64,000 bases of DNA from Trichopria drosophilae (GCA_030407085.1 CM059587.1:73893001-73957000), one strand, 5' to 3'; counted from the first letter of the stretch, positions 43,958-56,659 are shown. The notes: generated by a model not told the origin, from the sequence alone. Made by a program: numbers and translations.

Positions 43958-45175
43958 TATAAAAAATACGAAACTGGGTACTCCTGCGATTTCGGGGTCG
44001 CAGAATATGTATACGGTATCAGATTTTTAAAATTCAAAATAGACTCCATTGTGGCGAACCACTAACCAATAAGTTCCTTGATTGTGATGACACTTGGTGT
44101 TTCATTTATAGTCTGTGTAATATATTACTTGTAATTGACAAATTATGAGTTACATTTTTCAAAAAATACCGCTCTCAATCAAATCCAAAAACGCGAACGA
44201 TAATGTGGCTTTTTTGTCTCTGTTAATTTTTATTTTTTTTTTCAGTAATCCAAAATGGATTTTTTAGATTTTTTTTTTTAGATTTTTCCTTTGGATCACT
44301 GGGATGTTTGATTGCTGGTTTATTCGGTTTAGCCTCAAGAAAATACTTTAATCGAAAGAACTGAAACTGATTCATATTTTTACCTTTTTTCACGTCATGC
44401 AAGTGGACAAGTTTAAGAAACAACTCTTACGTTACTGTTGCATCCGAAAAAACAATGCTTATAATGTTTGAAATATGTAAAAATCAGGTGGTAGTTTTTC
44501 GGAGCGCTGATTGAGCTTTCATTTAATTTTATTTTTTTTTAACATTCTGACTAAAGGATGAGATTGTTTATTATTTTTTTTATTTAACAAACACAGTATC
44601 ATTGAAGTGAAGAAAAATCCTATAAATCGGCTATTGATTGATCAATTTAGGTCTAATAAACACAATCTATTTATAAAATATACAGAAAATCAAACATGTT
44701 TGGTAAAAAACACAGGAGTGATCGCAAAGTTGTAAAAAACCATAAAAGCTGTAATATTTGCATTCTACGATAAACACGTTTCGAATTAAAGACAGCAATA
44801 CAGTAAAAAAAAATGCTTTTTATGTTTTTTTGTGCATTCTAGCTTATTTAGGTACCTTTTTAAAGGAAATCGGACATTTTGTACAAAAAAAAAAATATTT
44901 GATTTTCTATTATATAATTAAATTTAAATCCTTTAAAGGTACTTATGTTAGTCTAGCCCAATCGAGCCCTTTTTGTCATAAAATTGAAAACAAAGTATAA
45001 AAAGTGCGATTTCTTCCTATATTTGAGGTTATGTAACACCGCATTATATATTTATGGTACATTTTGTGACTTACTGGAGCTACGTTAGCTAATGTTGAAA
45101 TTGTGACCGTGGATTGCGATTTAGGTGTGAAATTTACAAATTATGTGAATATATTTTTCAAATAAAAATTGTGGA
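43958..45175. other. Intergenic sequence with a satellite scrap
   Basis: A degenerate satellite unit lies at 43975-44050. I recognise no gene. Confidence 0.4.
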
Positions 45176-45680
45176 TTTATAGCAATATGGCGGATAAAAA
45201 ATTGCAAATATTTTTTAAATTGATCTGATACGCTTAAAATTTGGTATTTCTTTTTAGGTCGTTGATTACTAATCTAGTGTCAGTATATAAGCATTCAATT
45301 CAAAATGGTGGAGCAGATATGTCGGAATAATTTAAAAAAATGTTTTCAATTATCCTAAAATTTTGTGCTTGGAGGTTTTGCGCTGCGTTAATTGCAAATT
45401 TATATAGGCTGATTTTTGACATTTATAATAGCCGTTGCAATATAGTTTAAAACTTCCAAGAAACACATTTTAGGCGAATTCACAAATTTTTTAAAATTTT
45501 TCCGCCATATCGGTTCCGTCGTTTTTGAATTTTTAAAAAATGTCACCAGATTCACAATTAGCGATTAAAAAAAATACCAAATTGCAAGCGCATCAGATAA
45601 ATTTTTGAAACATCCGCTATATTTGGTCCTCCATATTGGAACCGCCATTTTTAATTTAAAACATGTATTCGATTGGTTCA
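45176..45680. repeat. Diverged satellite cluster
   Basis: Blocks such as AATTCAAAATGGTGGAGC, TTTCCGCCATATCGGTTCCG and CACCAGATTCACAATTAGCG occur in both orientations. Confidence 0.55.
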
Positions 45681-47589
45681 TAAATTTAACTTCTAAATCG
45701 TAATCTATGGTCACAATCAGCTCATGTCGTTCCTCTGAAAATGTACCGAAAAAGAAAAGATTTTGAGGTTATGAAGAAAAAACGAGACAACTTGTGAATT
45801 TTCTTGCGGATTCGGTTTCAGCAATCCAAAATACGTATCAACTGACTAGTCTGGTTCACCGGACTCTGTTTTTTATTGAATAATTTAACAAATAAATTAT
45901 TATCATATTTCTAATCTGCTTTTCCATTTAAATGTTCCTTAGAAATTTCATGAACAAAAAAATATATGAATTTTGCGGGTGTACTTCAAAAACAAGTATC
46001 TTATTCTGAGACATTTTTGGCGTGTAAGACAGCGTATATTTCTTACTCCAAATATTTTTCATATCTTAGATATATTAAGCCTTTCTTAATAAACTTTACA
46101 GCAGGACCTCCAAAATTGACCCCCTTCAAAAAATCAACCGACTTGCTAAAATGTCTCGGGGAAGCCTTCGAAATTGACTGCCATAGAGGAAACGCTTTTC
46201 CCACTCTTCTCTGAAACAGTTTGATGTATTATCTATAAAAAGACAAGAATTAAAAAATAAATAATTACTGCAGTCACTTTTAACTAACTAAAACGAAAAA
46301 TGAGCAATTGATTGAAACTAATCAAAATGTTGACGAATCGAGGTTCAGAAAGTAAGGTTAACATTACCGAAAGTGGGTAATTGCAGTTAATTTTAGGGGT
46401 CGTCGGAACGGACGAAGTCAATTTCGCAGGTCCCATTGTATTTTACATTATAGAATACATCAAACGCCATGAAATGTTCGTTAATTTTTTTCACTTTAAA
46501 AAGTCGATATTTTTATTAAAAATTGGTAGCACCTTTAAAAGATTCTTAACTTGTGCACCTTCCAGCATCTTTAATTGTAATTTAAAACCAAATACAAACT
46601 CTTTTTATTAGTTCGTCTCACTTTAACGTCTAGACAATAACAAGAGTAAAGTGCAGGTTATTTTTCGCTATAAAAATCGACTTTAAAATAGATACACGAA
46701 GAAAATAAAATTAAAAATGTCAAAAACTGTAAAAATTAGCCTCGTCCACAAAGAATTCTCTGAATTGTGTATGTGAAATTCATAAATGACGTTTCCAGAA
46801 AATGTTTAGAGTTTTGGTAATTTACAATAATATAATAAAATTTTACCATTTACAAAAATTTTTTTAATCCGTAAATTATATGCGAAATTAACAATTAATT
46901 TTCAATCACAATAAATCGCATAAAGCAAAATTGAATTAAAACCTTACAAAATATGTTTAAACTATAAATTATAACATATTAAAAAGTGATGTTATCTGAA
47001 TGGTAATAAAACATTTTTATTTGAGATTTTGATTTGAAATATCAAATCTCGACTAAAATTTCTAAATATACATTTTTAATAATGTAAGATTATAATTAAA
47101 TTAAATTAACCAGCCTAATAGAGAAACGGATTTAATGTTTACTGTTTCACATAACATATAGGCGTAAAATGCGGCAGCAAAGATTTCTAATATATCAAAG
47201 CGAAACCCATTTCTGGATTGGCAATTATTAACGGCATCCGACTATCGGTAGCTACACGTACTGCAATAAGATCTAATCGTAATTGCGGGATACCATTTCA
47301 AATTATTGTATTGCCGAATAAGATCTGCAGATACAATAAACTAATCTCATTTTTTTCATTTCTAAATTCACTTTTTTTTAATATTTCATCGTGCATTGAC
47401 GTATTATTAAACTTATTTAGGTTTAGCATAGATCATTAATCTATGGTTTTAGATTATATTGTAATCAGACTAAGACTATATAGAATTATTAATTTATTGA
47501 TATTGGTACCTACTGTTTTCTGGGTTTTAACTCAATGTCATCATCCTATTGTGTCTCCCAATAAGAACTCGATGGTTTAATAAACGAAC
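45681..47589. other. Intergenic sequence, no gene supported
   Basis: Only short open frames without recognisable features are present. Confidence 0.4.
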
Positions 47590-48060
47590 ATTATACGTAA
47601 AAATGGTATAAAAGCGGTAAACTAAAAAAAGTAAAAATACGTTTATCTGATGAATGACTATAAAATGGTAGTATAAAATACGTTTATTCATGACGTCTTA
47701 AATACTTATTTGTAATACGCTACGTTAATTAAACGTATAAATATAGTTTATGAAATACAGTATTATATTTTACGTATGTAAAACGTATATAAATCGTTGA
47801 ATTTCCAAGTTTAATAAACGTATTTGAAAAACGTTTGTAATCTATGAAAATATAATCGGTTAAAAACGATTTTATACTACGTTTATTATCAGAGGATATT
47901 ATATGTATATAAAACGTCTGACATATGCCATATTTATGTCAAAATATTAAGTCTGTTATTTACTTTCACAAAACATGATGCGAAACGTTTATTAAATGTT
48001 TAAAAATTGCGTGTGAAATATCGCAATTGAGTTTACATATTTAAAACGTATAAAAAGCGG
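47590..48060. repeat. Cluster of ACGTTTAT / ACGTATA motifs
   Basis: ACGTTTAT, AAACGTAT and their reverse complements occur more than a dozen times in ~470 bp without a fixed period. This may be the interior of an unclassified element. Confidence 0.45.
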
Positions 48061-48849
48061 GTAATATACATGTCGAAGAAGAGCATTTGGAAATGGTTTA
48101 GTATATTACGTAACAAACGCGCAATTGCCGATATTTGACGAGAGCGAAGTTTGTCGCACGAGCAAAGCGAAGGTTACTGTCACACTCGTCGGAGATCGAT
48201 ATTTCGACCATGATGATATTTTTTTATATGATAAGCATGGGGCTCGATAATTTGCGCCCGAAGATTTCACTGCAGGGCGCAAAATCAAGTTCTACTCCCG
48301 GAGTGTTAAAAAAATCCTTATATTTCTCTCCTATAGATATGTGTTGCGTTAATTTATGTATATATATATATATACAAACTTTGTTATTGGTAAAAAAAAA
48401 GTTTTACATTTTTTATTCTGTCACCACTCAATTTCATGTCGACAGTTACTAAAGAAATTATAATTTTACCCGCATATTTTAGCCCAAAAAACATTTATTT
48501 TTTATAAAATTACTAGTATTGTTAGATTTATCGAGTGTAATTTTATGAACGACACAAATATTTATTTGTATCGAACACCATTTTGTTAATGACATCATAA
48601 AAACAAAAATCTAGCATGATAGACGCTTTTTAGCAGAATAATAATAGATTTTTTAGTTGAATATTTATGATACATGTCGATAGAAATGTTATTTTTCAAA
48701 AAGAAATCGCTACTGAATCATTCTATACAATAAAATCCACGTACGTGTAATTTTTTCTTTTTTGTGAAATGTGCAAAACAAATACTACAGTCGAGGTAAA
48801 ATTACAGTGCATTTGGCGATTACTGGGTTAATTATCAAAAACTGATTAC
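48061..48849. other. Intergenic sequence
   Basis: No gene is supported. GAGAGCGAAG and GAGCAAAGCGAAGG at 48140-48172 resemble blocks at 60340. Confidence 0.35.
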
Positions 48850-49777
48850 CTACAGTGAGAAAAAAATCCACAGTTAAATTCACTATATCACATAGTTGGA
48901 AAAATGCAGTTAAAACTACCATGAAAAATAGTTGAATTTACCACTTTCATAGTCGATTTTATTATAATTTTCTTACACCAACTATCTCCTCATAGTTAAA
49001 AAAATCAACTATGCAGAATGATTTAAATAAATATGACAAATGTAGTTAAAATAACTATAATCTAGTGTAGTCCTCATTTCACACTATGTCTCGTAATAGA
49101 TCTTTATAATTACTATTATTCATAGTAAAAGTTTGTATTTACTATAAATCCATAGTAATGACTGCCGCACGCCATGTGTTTTGATCGCAGTTTATTTTCT
49201 TCGAGTCCGTGACTCCCGTTATTGAAGTGGATTTTCATATGGTCATAAGAAGGACCGTTGCAAGATACGATAATACATAATGCATGTCGTATACGCACAT
49301 GTATCTATAGACTAATTACACGACATTGAAATTTGTGTGGATAATGGCATTGCATAATACATTTTTTAACTGGCTAGAGTTTGACATTCACAAGTTTAGC
49401 GTAGTATTGATTTTTTGTTTTTTTCTTTGTTTCCTTGTTTATCTTAAAGAAAGAACGAAAGGAGAAAGGTGGACTTTTCATATGATATATATAGTTTACA
49501 AATACTTTTAAAAAGTAAATATTGACTCCTTTCCATATTTTTTATGACAATTTCTTATACAATTTCTCTCAGTGAAGGTAGTAATTTTCTGAAATGACTA
49601 TTTTAAAATAGTTGAGTCTATTATGATAAGTAGCATTTTGAATCATGAAACAATAGTTAAACTTTACTATTTCAGAATAGTTATTTTAACTATTACCATG
49701 CCTAGTCCTCATTTCACAGTATGATTCATAGTAAAGAAATGGTCATTTCAACTACTTTTTTTCTGTGTGTATTATTG
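48850..49777. mobile_element. Inverted-repeat element with internal TAGTT/ACTAT motifs
   Basis: The ends CAGTGAGAAAAAAATCCACA and AGTAGTTGAAATGACCATT (the latter on the minus strand, after CACAGAAAAAAA) are imperfect inverted repeats. The interior carries dense ATAGTTAAA / TTTACTATT motifs, and AGTCCTCATTTCACA occurs at 49069 and again at 49703. Non-coding. Confidence 0.55.
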
Positions 49778-49874
49778 ACATCAAAATTTATATATTTAGT
49801 GTTTATTCATACAAATTTTTGTTTAAATCACCCGTACACTCCAAAGTAAATAAATGTATATTTTATAATTTCAG

Positions 49875-49988
49875 AGTCATGAATAAAATCGGAAGTCAGA
49901 AGTAATCCTCATGCACTAAATTAATGACGAACAAGATTATTTTTGTCGTTTTTATCTACTGGACGATTTAGACAAACACAAAAAAATA
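49875..49988 (+). other. Probable 5' UTR segment of the ankyrin gene
   Basis: TTTTATAATTTCAG| precedes it, suggesting a spliced leader exon upstream. It contains short upstream ATGs (for example at 49880, closed by TAA within 9 codons), which could limit translation of the main frame. Confidence 0.5.
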
Positions 49989-50584
49989 ATGGTTAGCGAA
50001 GTGGGTACTTTGAAACACGCAGTTGAAACCGGGGATTACATAGCATGCATGAATATTCTTACAACAAGAGGAATAAGGGAAGATGACCATGCCTATGATT
50101 TACTTTGCGATTCCCTTAACGGCGAAGATGTTGACATTGCAAGGTCCCTTATAATGTATGGAGCTCCTCTTAATGAAAGAAAAATGTTCCCTCGAACTGA
50201 CACCCCACCATTGCATATAGCTGCTATGGATGGCGTGGGGGATATTGTTGAACTGCTTCTTAATAAAGGTTCTAAGGTAAATGCAAGGGACGAAAATTTT
50301 GATACGGCTTTGCACCTAGCTTGCAGGGATGGTCGAATTGAAGCCGCGCAAATACTTTTGGAGCATGGCGCAGATGCTAATGCGGATGGCTTTTATTTAG
50401 CCACACCCCTTCATAAGGCTGTAGTGAGAGGTTGTTTGAAAACTATTGCCCTATTGATGGAGCATGGTGCAACTGCGGTGAAGAGAGATGCATACAGTAA
50501 AAGTGCCCTGCATGTAGCTGTTGCTGCACGTAATACCAAGGCTACAGAACTTATTTTATCGAAATATATGGTTGGAAGTGTCAG
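49989..50584 (+). CDS. Ankyrin-repeat protein, coding exon 1
   Basis: ATG at 49989 (context AATAATGG) opens 198 codons plus 2 nt, ending at GTCAG|GTAAGA. Ankyrin repeats with the TALHLA-type helix start are visible at about residues 72-104 (PPLHIAAMDGVGDIVELLL), 105-137 (TALHLACRDGRIEAAQILLE), 138-171 (TPLHKAVVRGCLKTIALLM) and 172 onward (SALHVAVAARNTKATELIL). Residues 1-70 look like two degenerate repeats. No catalytic domain, signal peptide or membrane segment is seen. Ankyrin stacks mediate protein binding; I cannot name an orthologue. Confidence 0.9.
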
Positions 50585-50861
50585 GTAAGAAACTTTTATC
50601 AATTCATATAACAAATTATAAGTTATACCTAAAATTTACTGATATAACAAACCCTCCTTATAACGTGGAGGGCAGACTTGGTCACAGAGAGAACAAAAAT
50701 ATAGTGCATGGAACCATTTTATCAAAGTAAACCACGTTATTACAAAAAATATTTAAATTAACTATTTCTGTAGTAAACAAGACAATAATTTTTTTCCGTT
50801 TTCTATTTCACGATAAATGTATGCAGTATTGTACATAACCTCAAATCTGCTGAAGTTTTGA

Positions 50862-51402
50862 TACCCAACAAACGAAAAAGAATTGAACCCAAACAGCACA
50901 ATCCGTCCTAGGATGTCGTAGGGAGCTCCTGAGGACGTCCTGGGATGGTCTTGTGCTGTTTGGGAAACGAATTGAATACGTTTTACTTCGGTTTCTTGAC
51001 CATTTTCTTTGAAATTCTTTACATTCTAACTCGATATAACACGTGAATAGAACATCACCAAACCTACAAAACATTAACTATTAGTTTTTACATGAAAACA
51101 CGAACTAAATTGTAATGAATTACACAGGAACTAAGTAATAATACTATGAAGGTAAACAATATCTGTCATGGACGTAACATTTGTTTTTCTTATTTCTTTA
51201 TAATAAAAAATATATATAATAAAACCCAACGGATTAAAAGGAATTTTTCGGAATGCCAATATTCGGAAGTCTACGTGAATGCATTCAATCGATGAACTTC
51301 GAATTGTGTTGAGACCTTTCTCAATTCGAAATGTTAAGAAACCGGATTGGAAACGTAATTTCTAAATTCGATGTTATTTTTTTTCGTTTGTTGGGTAGTC
51401 GC
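50862..51402. mobile_element. TIR element containing a palindrome
   Basis: TACCCAACAAACGAAAAA begins it and its inverse ends it, within the ankyrin intron. It is about 540 bp with no transposase. A near-perfect palindrome lies close to its left end. Confidence 0.7.
50888..50964. repeat. 77-bp palindrome
   Basis: The arms CCCAAACAGCACAA and TTGTGCTGTTTGGG are perfect. The inner parts (GTCCTAGGA, GGAGCTCC centre, TCCTGGGA) pair imperfectly, giving one long hairpin. Confidence 0.85.
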
Positions 51403-51429
51403 TTTAAACATTCGTGAATAGTAAAGTAC

Positions 51430-51710
51430 ACATACCCAGATAGCAAGTTGATCTCGTAAAGAGTTCAGAAAGATATCAGAAAAAATTTCTGACCTCGTTA
51501 AGAAATTTCAAAATGATATCAGAATTATGTCATAATGCGATCAGATGACCCACTTAAAGGTGTCATTTTGGTAATGGCACGAAGACCTCTTAAGGAGATC
51601 GTATTTTTAAGACATTAACAAATTGATATCATAATTGTAGCATAAAGTGTTCAGATGACCCACTTAAAGGTGTAATTTTATTATTGGTCTAAAAATCCTT
51701 TAACCCTTTA
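51430..51710. repeat. Tandem duplication with ~110-bp period
   Basis: CAGATGACCCACTTAAAGGT occurs at about 51541 and 51653 with similar GATATCA-containing flanks. Confidence 0.75.
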
Positions 51711-52138
51711 AGGACCAAATGGACAATTTTTCGTGGTCGACTTCAAGGGCGGTATTTTTATATGAAACTGGATTTAAAAAAAAATCGGAACCAATTACAT
51801 CTTACGTAAAATTGATCGATCTTTCCAAATCTGTCTTTAAAAAATCAATCGAGCCCATTTCGAAAAAGTTATGCTTGGTTTTTAAAAAAAATCAGATTTT
51901 TCCACTGACAAATATTACTTAATCGGCATTCTCATATCGGAAACGGTTAAGGAGATCATTGGTCCGTGAAAATATCGCATCCACGAACCTTTAATTTTGA
52001 AATGTGCATGATAGCATTTTCAAAATAAAGTTGGAAACTTCCAAAATGGCGGCTAAAACTCGAAAATATCAGCGAAAAGCTCCGGAATTTTTTATTCGAA
52101 AATGATAGAATGTCAATCTATACATAAGTACATATGTA
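51711..52138. other. Intronic sequence, possible TTAACCCTTTAAGG element start
   Basis: TTTAACCCTTTAAGGACCAA near 51698 resembles the end of the element at 35896. No right end was confirmed, and no gene is seen. Confidence 0.35.
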
Positions 52139-52393
52139 CAATAGTCCCCGCCCTAAGCTATACCACAAAGTTAAAAAGGTGTCCTAAGTTATACGGCGGG
52201 ATTGTCCAAAGTTATATCAGTCTCTTCCTCTTCTTCCTCCACCACATTGTTTCATTGAGTCACACTAACTTCCATCCACAGGAGCATCCATTGCATGGAT
52301 ATAAAAAAAGTTACGGAATTGGTGTTAGTGAGGGGCTATAACTTCCGGCATTTTTGAAAGAACAGACCGTATAACTTAGGACGGAGGCTAGTG
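52139..52393. mobile_element. TA-flanked MITE (CAATAGTCCCCGCCCTAAGC)
   Basis: The left end CAATAGTCCCCGCCCTAAGC and the inverted right end CACTAGCCTCCGTCCTAAGT are flanked by TA. It belongs to the same group as 3512-3690 but has diverged inner arms (TAAGCTATAC). Confidence 0.75.
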
Positions 52394-53589
52394 TATACAT
52401 ATGTATAATGACCCCCATTTCAATATGTAGCTTTAACTAAATTATATGCTTATTTCTATAGAATATTATTTATTTTTTTATCGATTTAAATTTTCTTAAT
52501 TAGTAGTTATTAGTAAATATTATTCATTTCAAAATTTATTACTAATTTATGACTTCTTTATGATAAAAATGTGGTGTCATAAATATGATATATTGAAGAT
52601 ATTTTTATGAACACGGTTTATCGCATTCAGACCACATTATCATCTTAGCAAACCATAATAAAGACATCAATTGTGGACTTTCTGAAAAAGCTGCTGTCTG
52701 TGTATACTTTTCAGATTGAATATTCTACTATTATTATGTTAGAAACATTTCAACCTTTTTTGATGGTTTCAATAATACTTTTTTCTTTCTGTGAAGAATT
52801 TTTTTTAGTTCAATTTATACCGCCAATTTACATAGACCGGGATAGATTGTTATAAATCTTATTAACACTTTTTTTCTCAATACCACTATTATGCTGACCA
52901 AAAGCGTATCGTTTTTTAGAAACTTATTATTATAAATAGTGGTACTATTTTAAAAAATATGAACTTGGCTTTGATATTACCTTCAAAATTAAAAAATTAC
53001 CTTTGACCTAATTTTTTTATTAACGCTTAGTGTCATTCATCCAAAACAATATTGTTTATTAACCTTTTTTTCATTAATCATATTTTTCTATTTATCTATT
53101 TCAAATTTATACTTTTAGACATCGAATTCGTAATGAGTAACCTAAAAAAATTAGAATATTGATCATAAATTGAAATTAATTGAATTTACAATATTTGTTT
53201 TGAATGTTTTGACCTTAATTTATTTATATATACAATTTTGACAGCAGATTATTTATTAGACATTTTCAAAACTATCGAATAGTGAATTTCATAAAAATCC
53301 AATGACTATTTGAATTTTTATCGGCCATATTCGATCCGCCATTTTAAATGTAAGAAGAATACTTCTTTGTAGGTTTCATATATACGTATGGATTTTTCAC
53401 ATATTGGCGCCATTTTGTGAGCACAATGTTAGTTTTTACCATTTTTGTATATAACTATTTAAATCCTCGAAACTGTTTCTTTTATATCGTACAGTTATTT
53501 TTTTTATCAAGGGCGTAAAATGGGGGTTTGCGCCACGACGACAAAATGCAAAATTTACGCCTGAGATTTATACACTTACACAGATCAAC
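52394..53589. other. Ankyrin intron, no gene seen
   Basis: AT-rich. A single satellite scrap (GGCCATATTCGATCCGCCAT) lies near 53325. Confidence 0.4.
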
Positions 53590-54445
53590 ATGGTTTTGTT
53601 GTTGAAAAGCTGTGGGTCATTTCCGACGTAATTTTGTGCGCAGAATCCGAATCCGAAATCAGAAGTATCCCATCACGTCAGGATTTTAAGATATTTGAGG
53701 TTATGCACTCGAAAAACGCGTTTGTTTGCTATTTTTGACGACGCAACACTTTTAGACGTTTTTCCTTCTATTGTGTCATCTAGTATTATTCTTTCTCAAT
53801 ATGAGAGGCGCAGAATTCCATTATGACTTTTCTTCGCCAAAATACGTGAATTTGAAATTACGATATACATGTAAACAAATTTACCGTGAAATGCCTTTTG
53901 GAGAACTAGGTCAAAGTCAAATTCAATGTCATGAAACCTATATAAATATAAACAATGATCTAAAATGTGTATACTTATAACTTAAGGCACGCTTCAATAT
54001 TGTAACTATTTTTATGAAAACTTTTTTATTTTTTTTTAACATTTTGAAATCCGTCTTCTTGAATTATAAAATTTTAATAGCTTGGTTTCAAACTCGTATT
54101 CGGCAACGCCAAACATCCCCATTATAAAATATTCAATATCCTCATTAAAAAATACATCTCGTACAACAAAATGGCCGTAACATTGTAAAGAAAAATGGTA
54201 GGCGATCGAATAAACGCTCATTTTGAAGGGTAAGAGTAATAAACAAAGATGCAAATAATACAGAAGGCCAAACAAAAAATGTTGTTTACGTAACCTCAAA
54301 CATAACAAAACCCGCTTTTATTCGAAAACAATAACCTCAAATAAACCTGACGTGATGGACCAATTCTGAATTCCGATTCGGATTCCGCGCACAAAATTAC
54401 GTTGGAAATGACCCATAGCTTCCCAACAGCATCCGAAACCTCTTT
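53590..54445. mobile_element. Inverted-repeat element in the ankyrin intron
   Basis: The left arm 53590-53735 (GGGTCATTTCCGACGTAATT, CCCATCACGTCAGG) recurs inverted at 54285-54445 (ACGTAATTTTGTGCGCGGAA and GACGTGATGGACC when read in each orientation). The centre has no gene. Confidence 0.75.
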
Positions 54446-55632
54446 TTATGAGTCCTGTGTTATTATTTGATACAATAGATGTAAAGTATTTTGCGGGCCT
54501 AAAATGCAAATGATTAATTCTACAGAACTTTTAACTTTTCAATGTTCAAAATCATCAAAAATTATTTTAGTGGCACAATAATGGGACATATTTTTTTGGT
54601 TTTTACAGTACTTCAAGAGTAAGAAACAGTTGTCGTAACTCGTTTTTTAATAAAGTTGTATAAAGTTGAATAAAGTCAAAGTTGAAACTAAACAATAGCC
54701 TAATGGTAGATGCAGGTGTACTTATATTATATTTAAAGATAAGATACTTGTTACGATAAATAGTTTTTTTACTCCATATTTATTATCGCTAATAAACAAA
54801 TTTTAGAATTAATTTTTTTATTTTTATTACGGGAGTCTAAAGACATCAGCCGAATAGGTAGTAATCTATGTTTATTTTCAACCTAGAAAAATGCTAATTT
54901 GTTTCTTACAACGTTTGTTTCTTATTATAAACTTAACAATGTCAAATAATAAAAATAAAAAAATTTAAACATTTTTTATTATTGAAATGTCGATTTCACG
55001 GTGTGGGGTAACCAATGGCAAGTTAAACACGTGATAGGAGATTTATAAGTACTTTAAAGAAGAAATTACAAAGTAGTTTTAAGCGTGCCAAACGCCCTTT
55101 AAGTGTGCCACTCGAAAATGTGTATTCGAACGAGTTACTTACTGATTTGATAATTTTTAGAGACCTCCTACAAAGTTAGTTTATAAGGCACACGTATGCC
55201 GTGCATCTTATTTTTTGGGGCTTTTACTATAGAATTATTCTATGAAACTAAGAATTCAAGACATGAAAAGTTATATTGTCCATATTGAAAAAAGTAATAA
55301 ATTTCCGAATTTGGAATAATTAGTGGACGCTTACATTTTAAGCTGCACAATTTTTTAGAATATAAGCACACTCTTGGCATGTTGTCTATTGAAACTCCAA
55401 GATTATACGAAGATTCTCTGAAATTTTCAGAGTGATTGGATAATAGTTTTTTTTAGTGATATCAAAATGAAATTGTTGGATTGTACGTTGTGAAATTCAG
55501 TAAAAATTATACTTTACGTTCGTTTTTCTTCTTTCCAGTGGTTTATAATTTTAAAAAACATATAAGGACTAAAATTTTAATATATCGTAGAAAAAGAATC
55601 TTGATCGTTTAGTTCGGATGCACTTCTAAATA
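54446..55632. other. Ankyrin intron, nothing recognised
   Basis: No coding or RNA signal is seen. Confidence 0.4.
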
Positions 55633-56065
55633 TCATGTGACAAAATATTATTGGACAAAATATTATGCCAAAATATTTTCCAAAATATTATGTATTATTG
55701 CATATGTATTGTATATTATTTTAAAATAATATAATTTTAATATATATTATTATATATTATTAATTTAATATAGTATAGTTTTCATCGAAAATGTTGTGAT
55801 ATTACTCGCGAGTTGCAAATACGAGTTTATTTACTGATACTATGTACATTTATTATATTCCTTGAATTTGATTACTGTTTAGGTTAGGTTATATTAGGTT
55901 AGGTTCGGTTAGGTTAGGTTATAATAATTTGTCGAAATAACATTTTGTAAAATAATATTTTGTCCTGTGATATTTTGTTCCAATAATATTTTGGATTATA
56001 ATATTTTGTATTATGATATTTTGGCATGATATTTTGTCCAATAATATTTTGTCTTATGATATTCA
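55633..56065. repeat. Inverted repeat built from CAAAATATTAT motifs
   Basis: GACAAAATATTATTGGAC and related 12-14 bp blocks run from 55633 and return inverted at 55930-56065. Degenerate TTAGG repeats sit inside the inverted-repeat interval. Confidence 0.75.
55878..55922 (+). repeat. Interstitial TTAGG-type repeat
   Basis: About seven TTAGG/TTCGG pentamers occur in succession with one interruption, matching the insect telomeric unit. Confidence 0.7.
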
Positions 56066-56313
56066 GTAGTAGAATCTTTAGCTCAATATTCATTTGTTTG
56101 CAAGATACATAGTCGCATAACGAACGTTTCTATAAAATTACTCGAATAAATCTTATGCCCACGAAGGTGTAAAATAAGTATTTTACGCCCGCAAATGAGG
56201 ACGTAAAATGAGCTTTTTATGCCTACTGCAGCAGAAAGGTTATTTATAATTTATTAATGTGTTATTAAAATAGTCCAACGTTTGTATTTACATAAATTTG
56301 TTGTGTTGTGCAG

Positions 56314-56659
56314 ACACACCGATAAAGTGGATTTGGAATCGAGAAGTCGAGGTGGCATGACACCGCTTCATTTAGCATCCTCAAAAGGAGCCTTGACCTG
56401 TGTTAAGCAGCTAATAAATGTTGGTGCAAATATCCATTCCCGAGATAATAAGGGGAAAACACCATTACACCACGCAGCTACTTCCGGAAGAGTGGATTTG
56501 GTGGAAAGGTTGATTAGAGCTGGAAGCGACCCAAACGCTCTAGACGATCAAAACAAAACACCGGCGTTCTACGCCGAGGACAGTAATGCTCCTTTGTCAA
56601 TAGTATTACTTTTGCAAATCTATAGCAGGGAAACAGACGAATATATAGTAGAAAAGTAG
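56314..56659 (+). CDS. Ankyrin-repeat protein, coding exon 2 and stop
   Basis: It starts after TTGTTGTGTTGTGCAG, completing the split Arg codon of exon 1, and runs 115 codons to TAG at 56657-56659, for a 313-residue protein. Two well-conserved ankyrin repeats, MTPLHLASSKGALTCVKQLI and TPLHHAATSGRVDLVERLIR, are followed by a capping half-repeat (TPAFYAEDSN) and a short tail ending in EYIVEK. There is no SOCS box or zinc finger. The conserved repeat register across the junction supports the splice. Confidence 0.9.
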
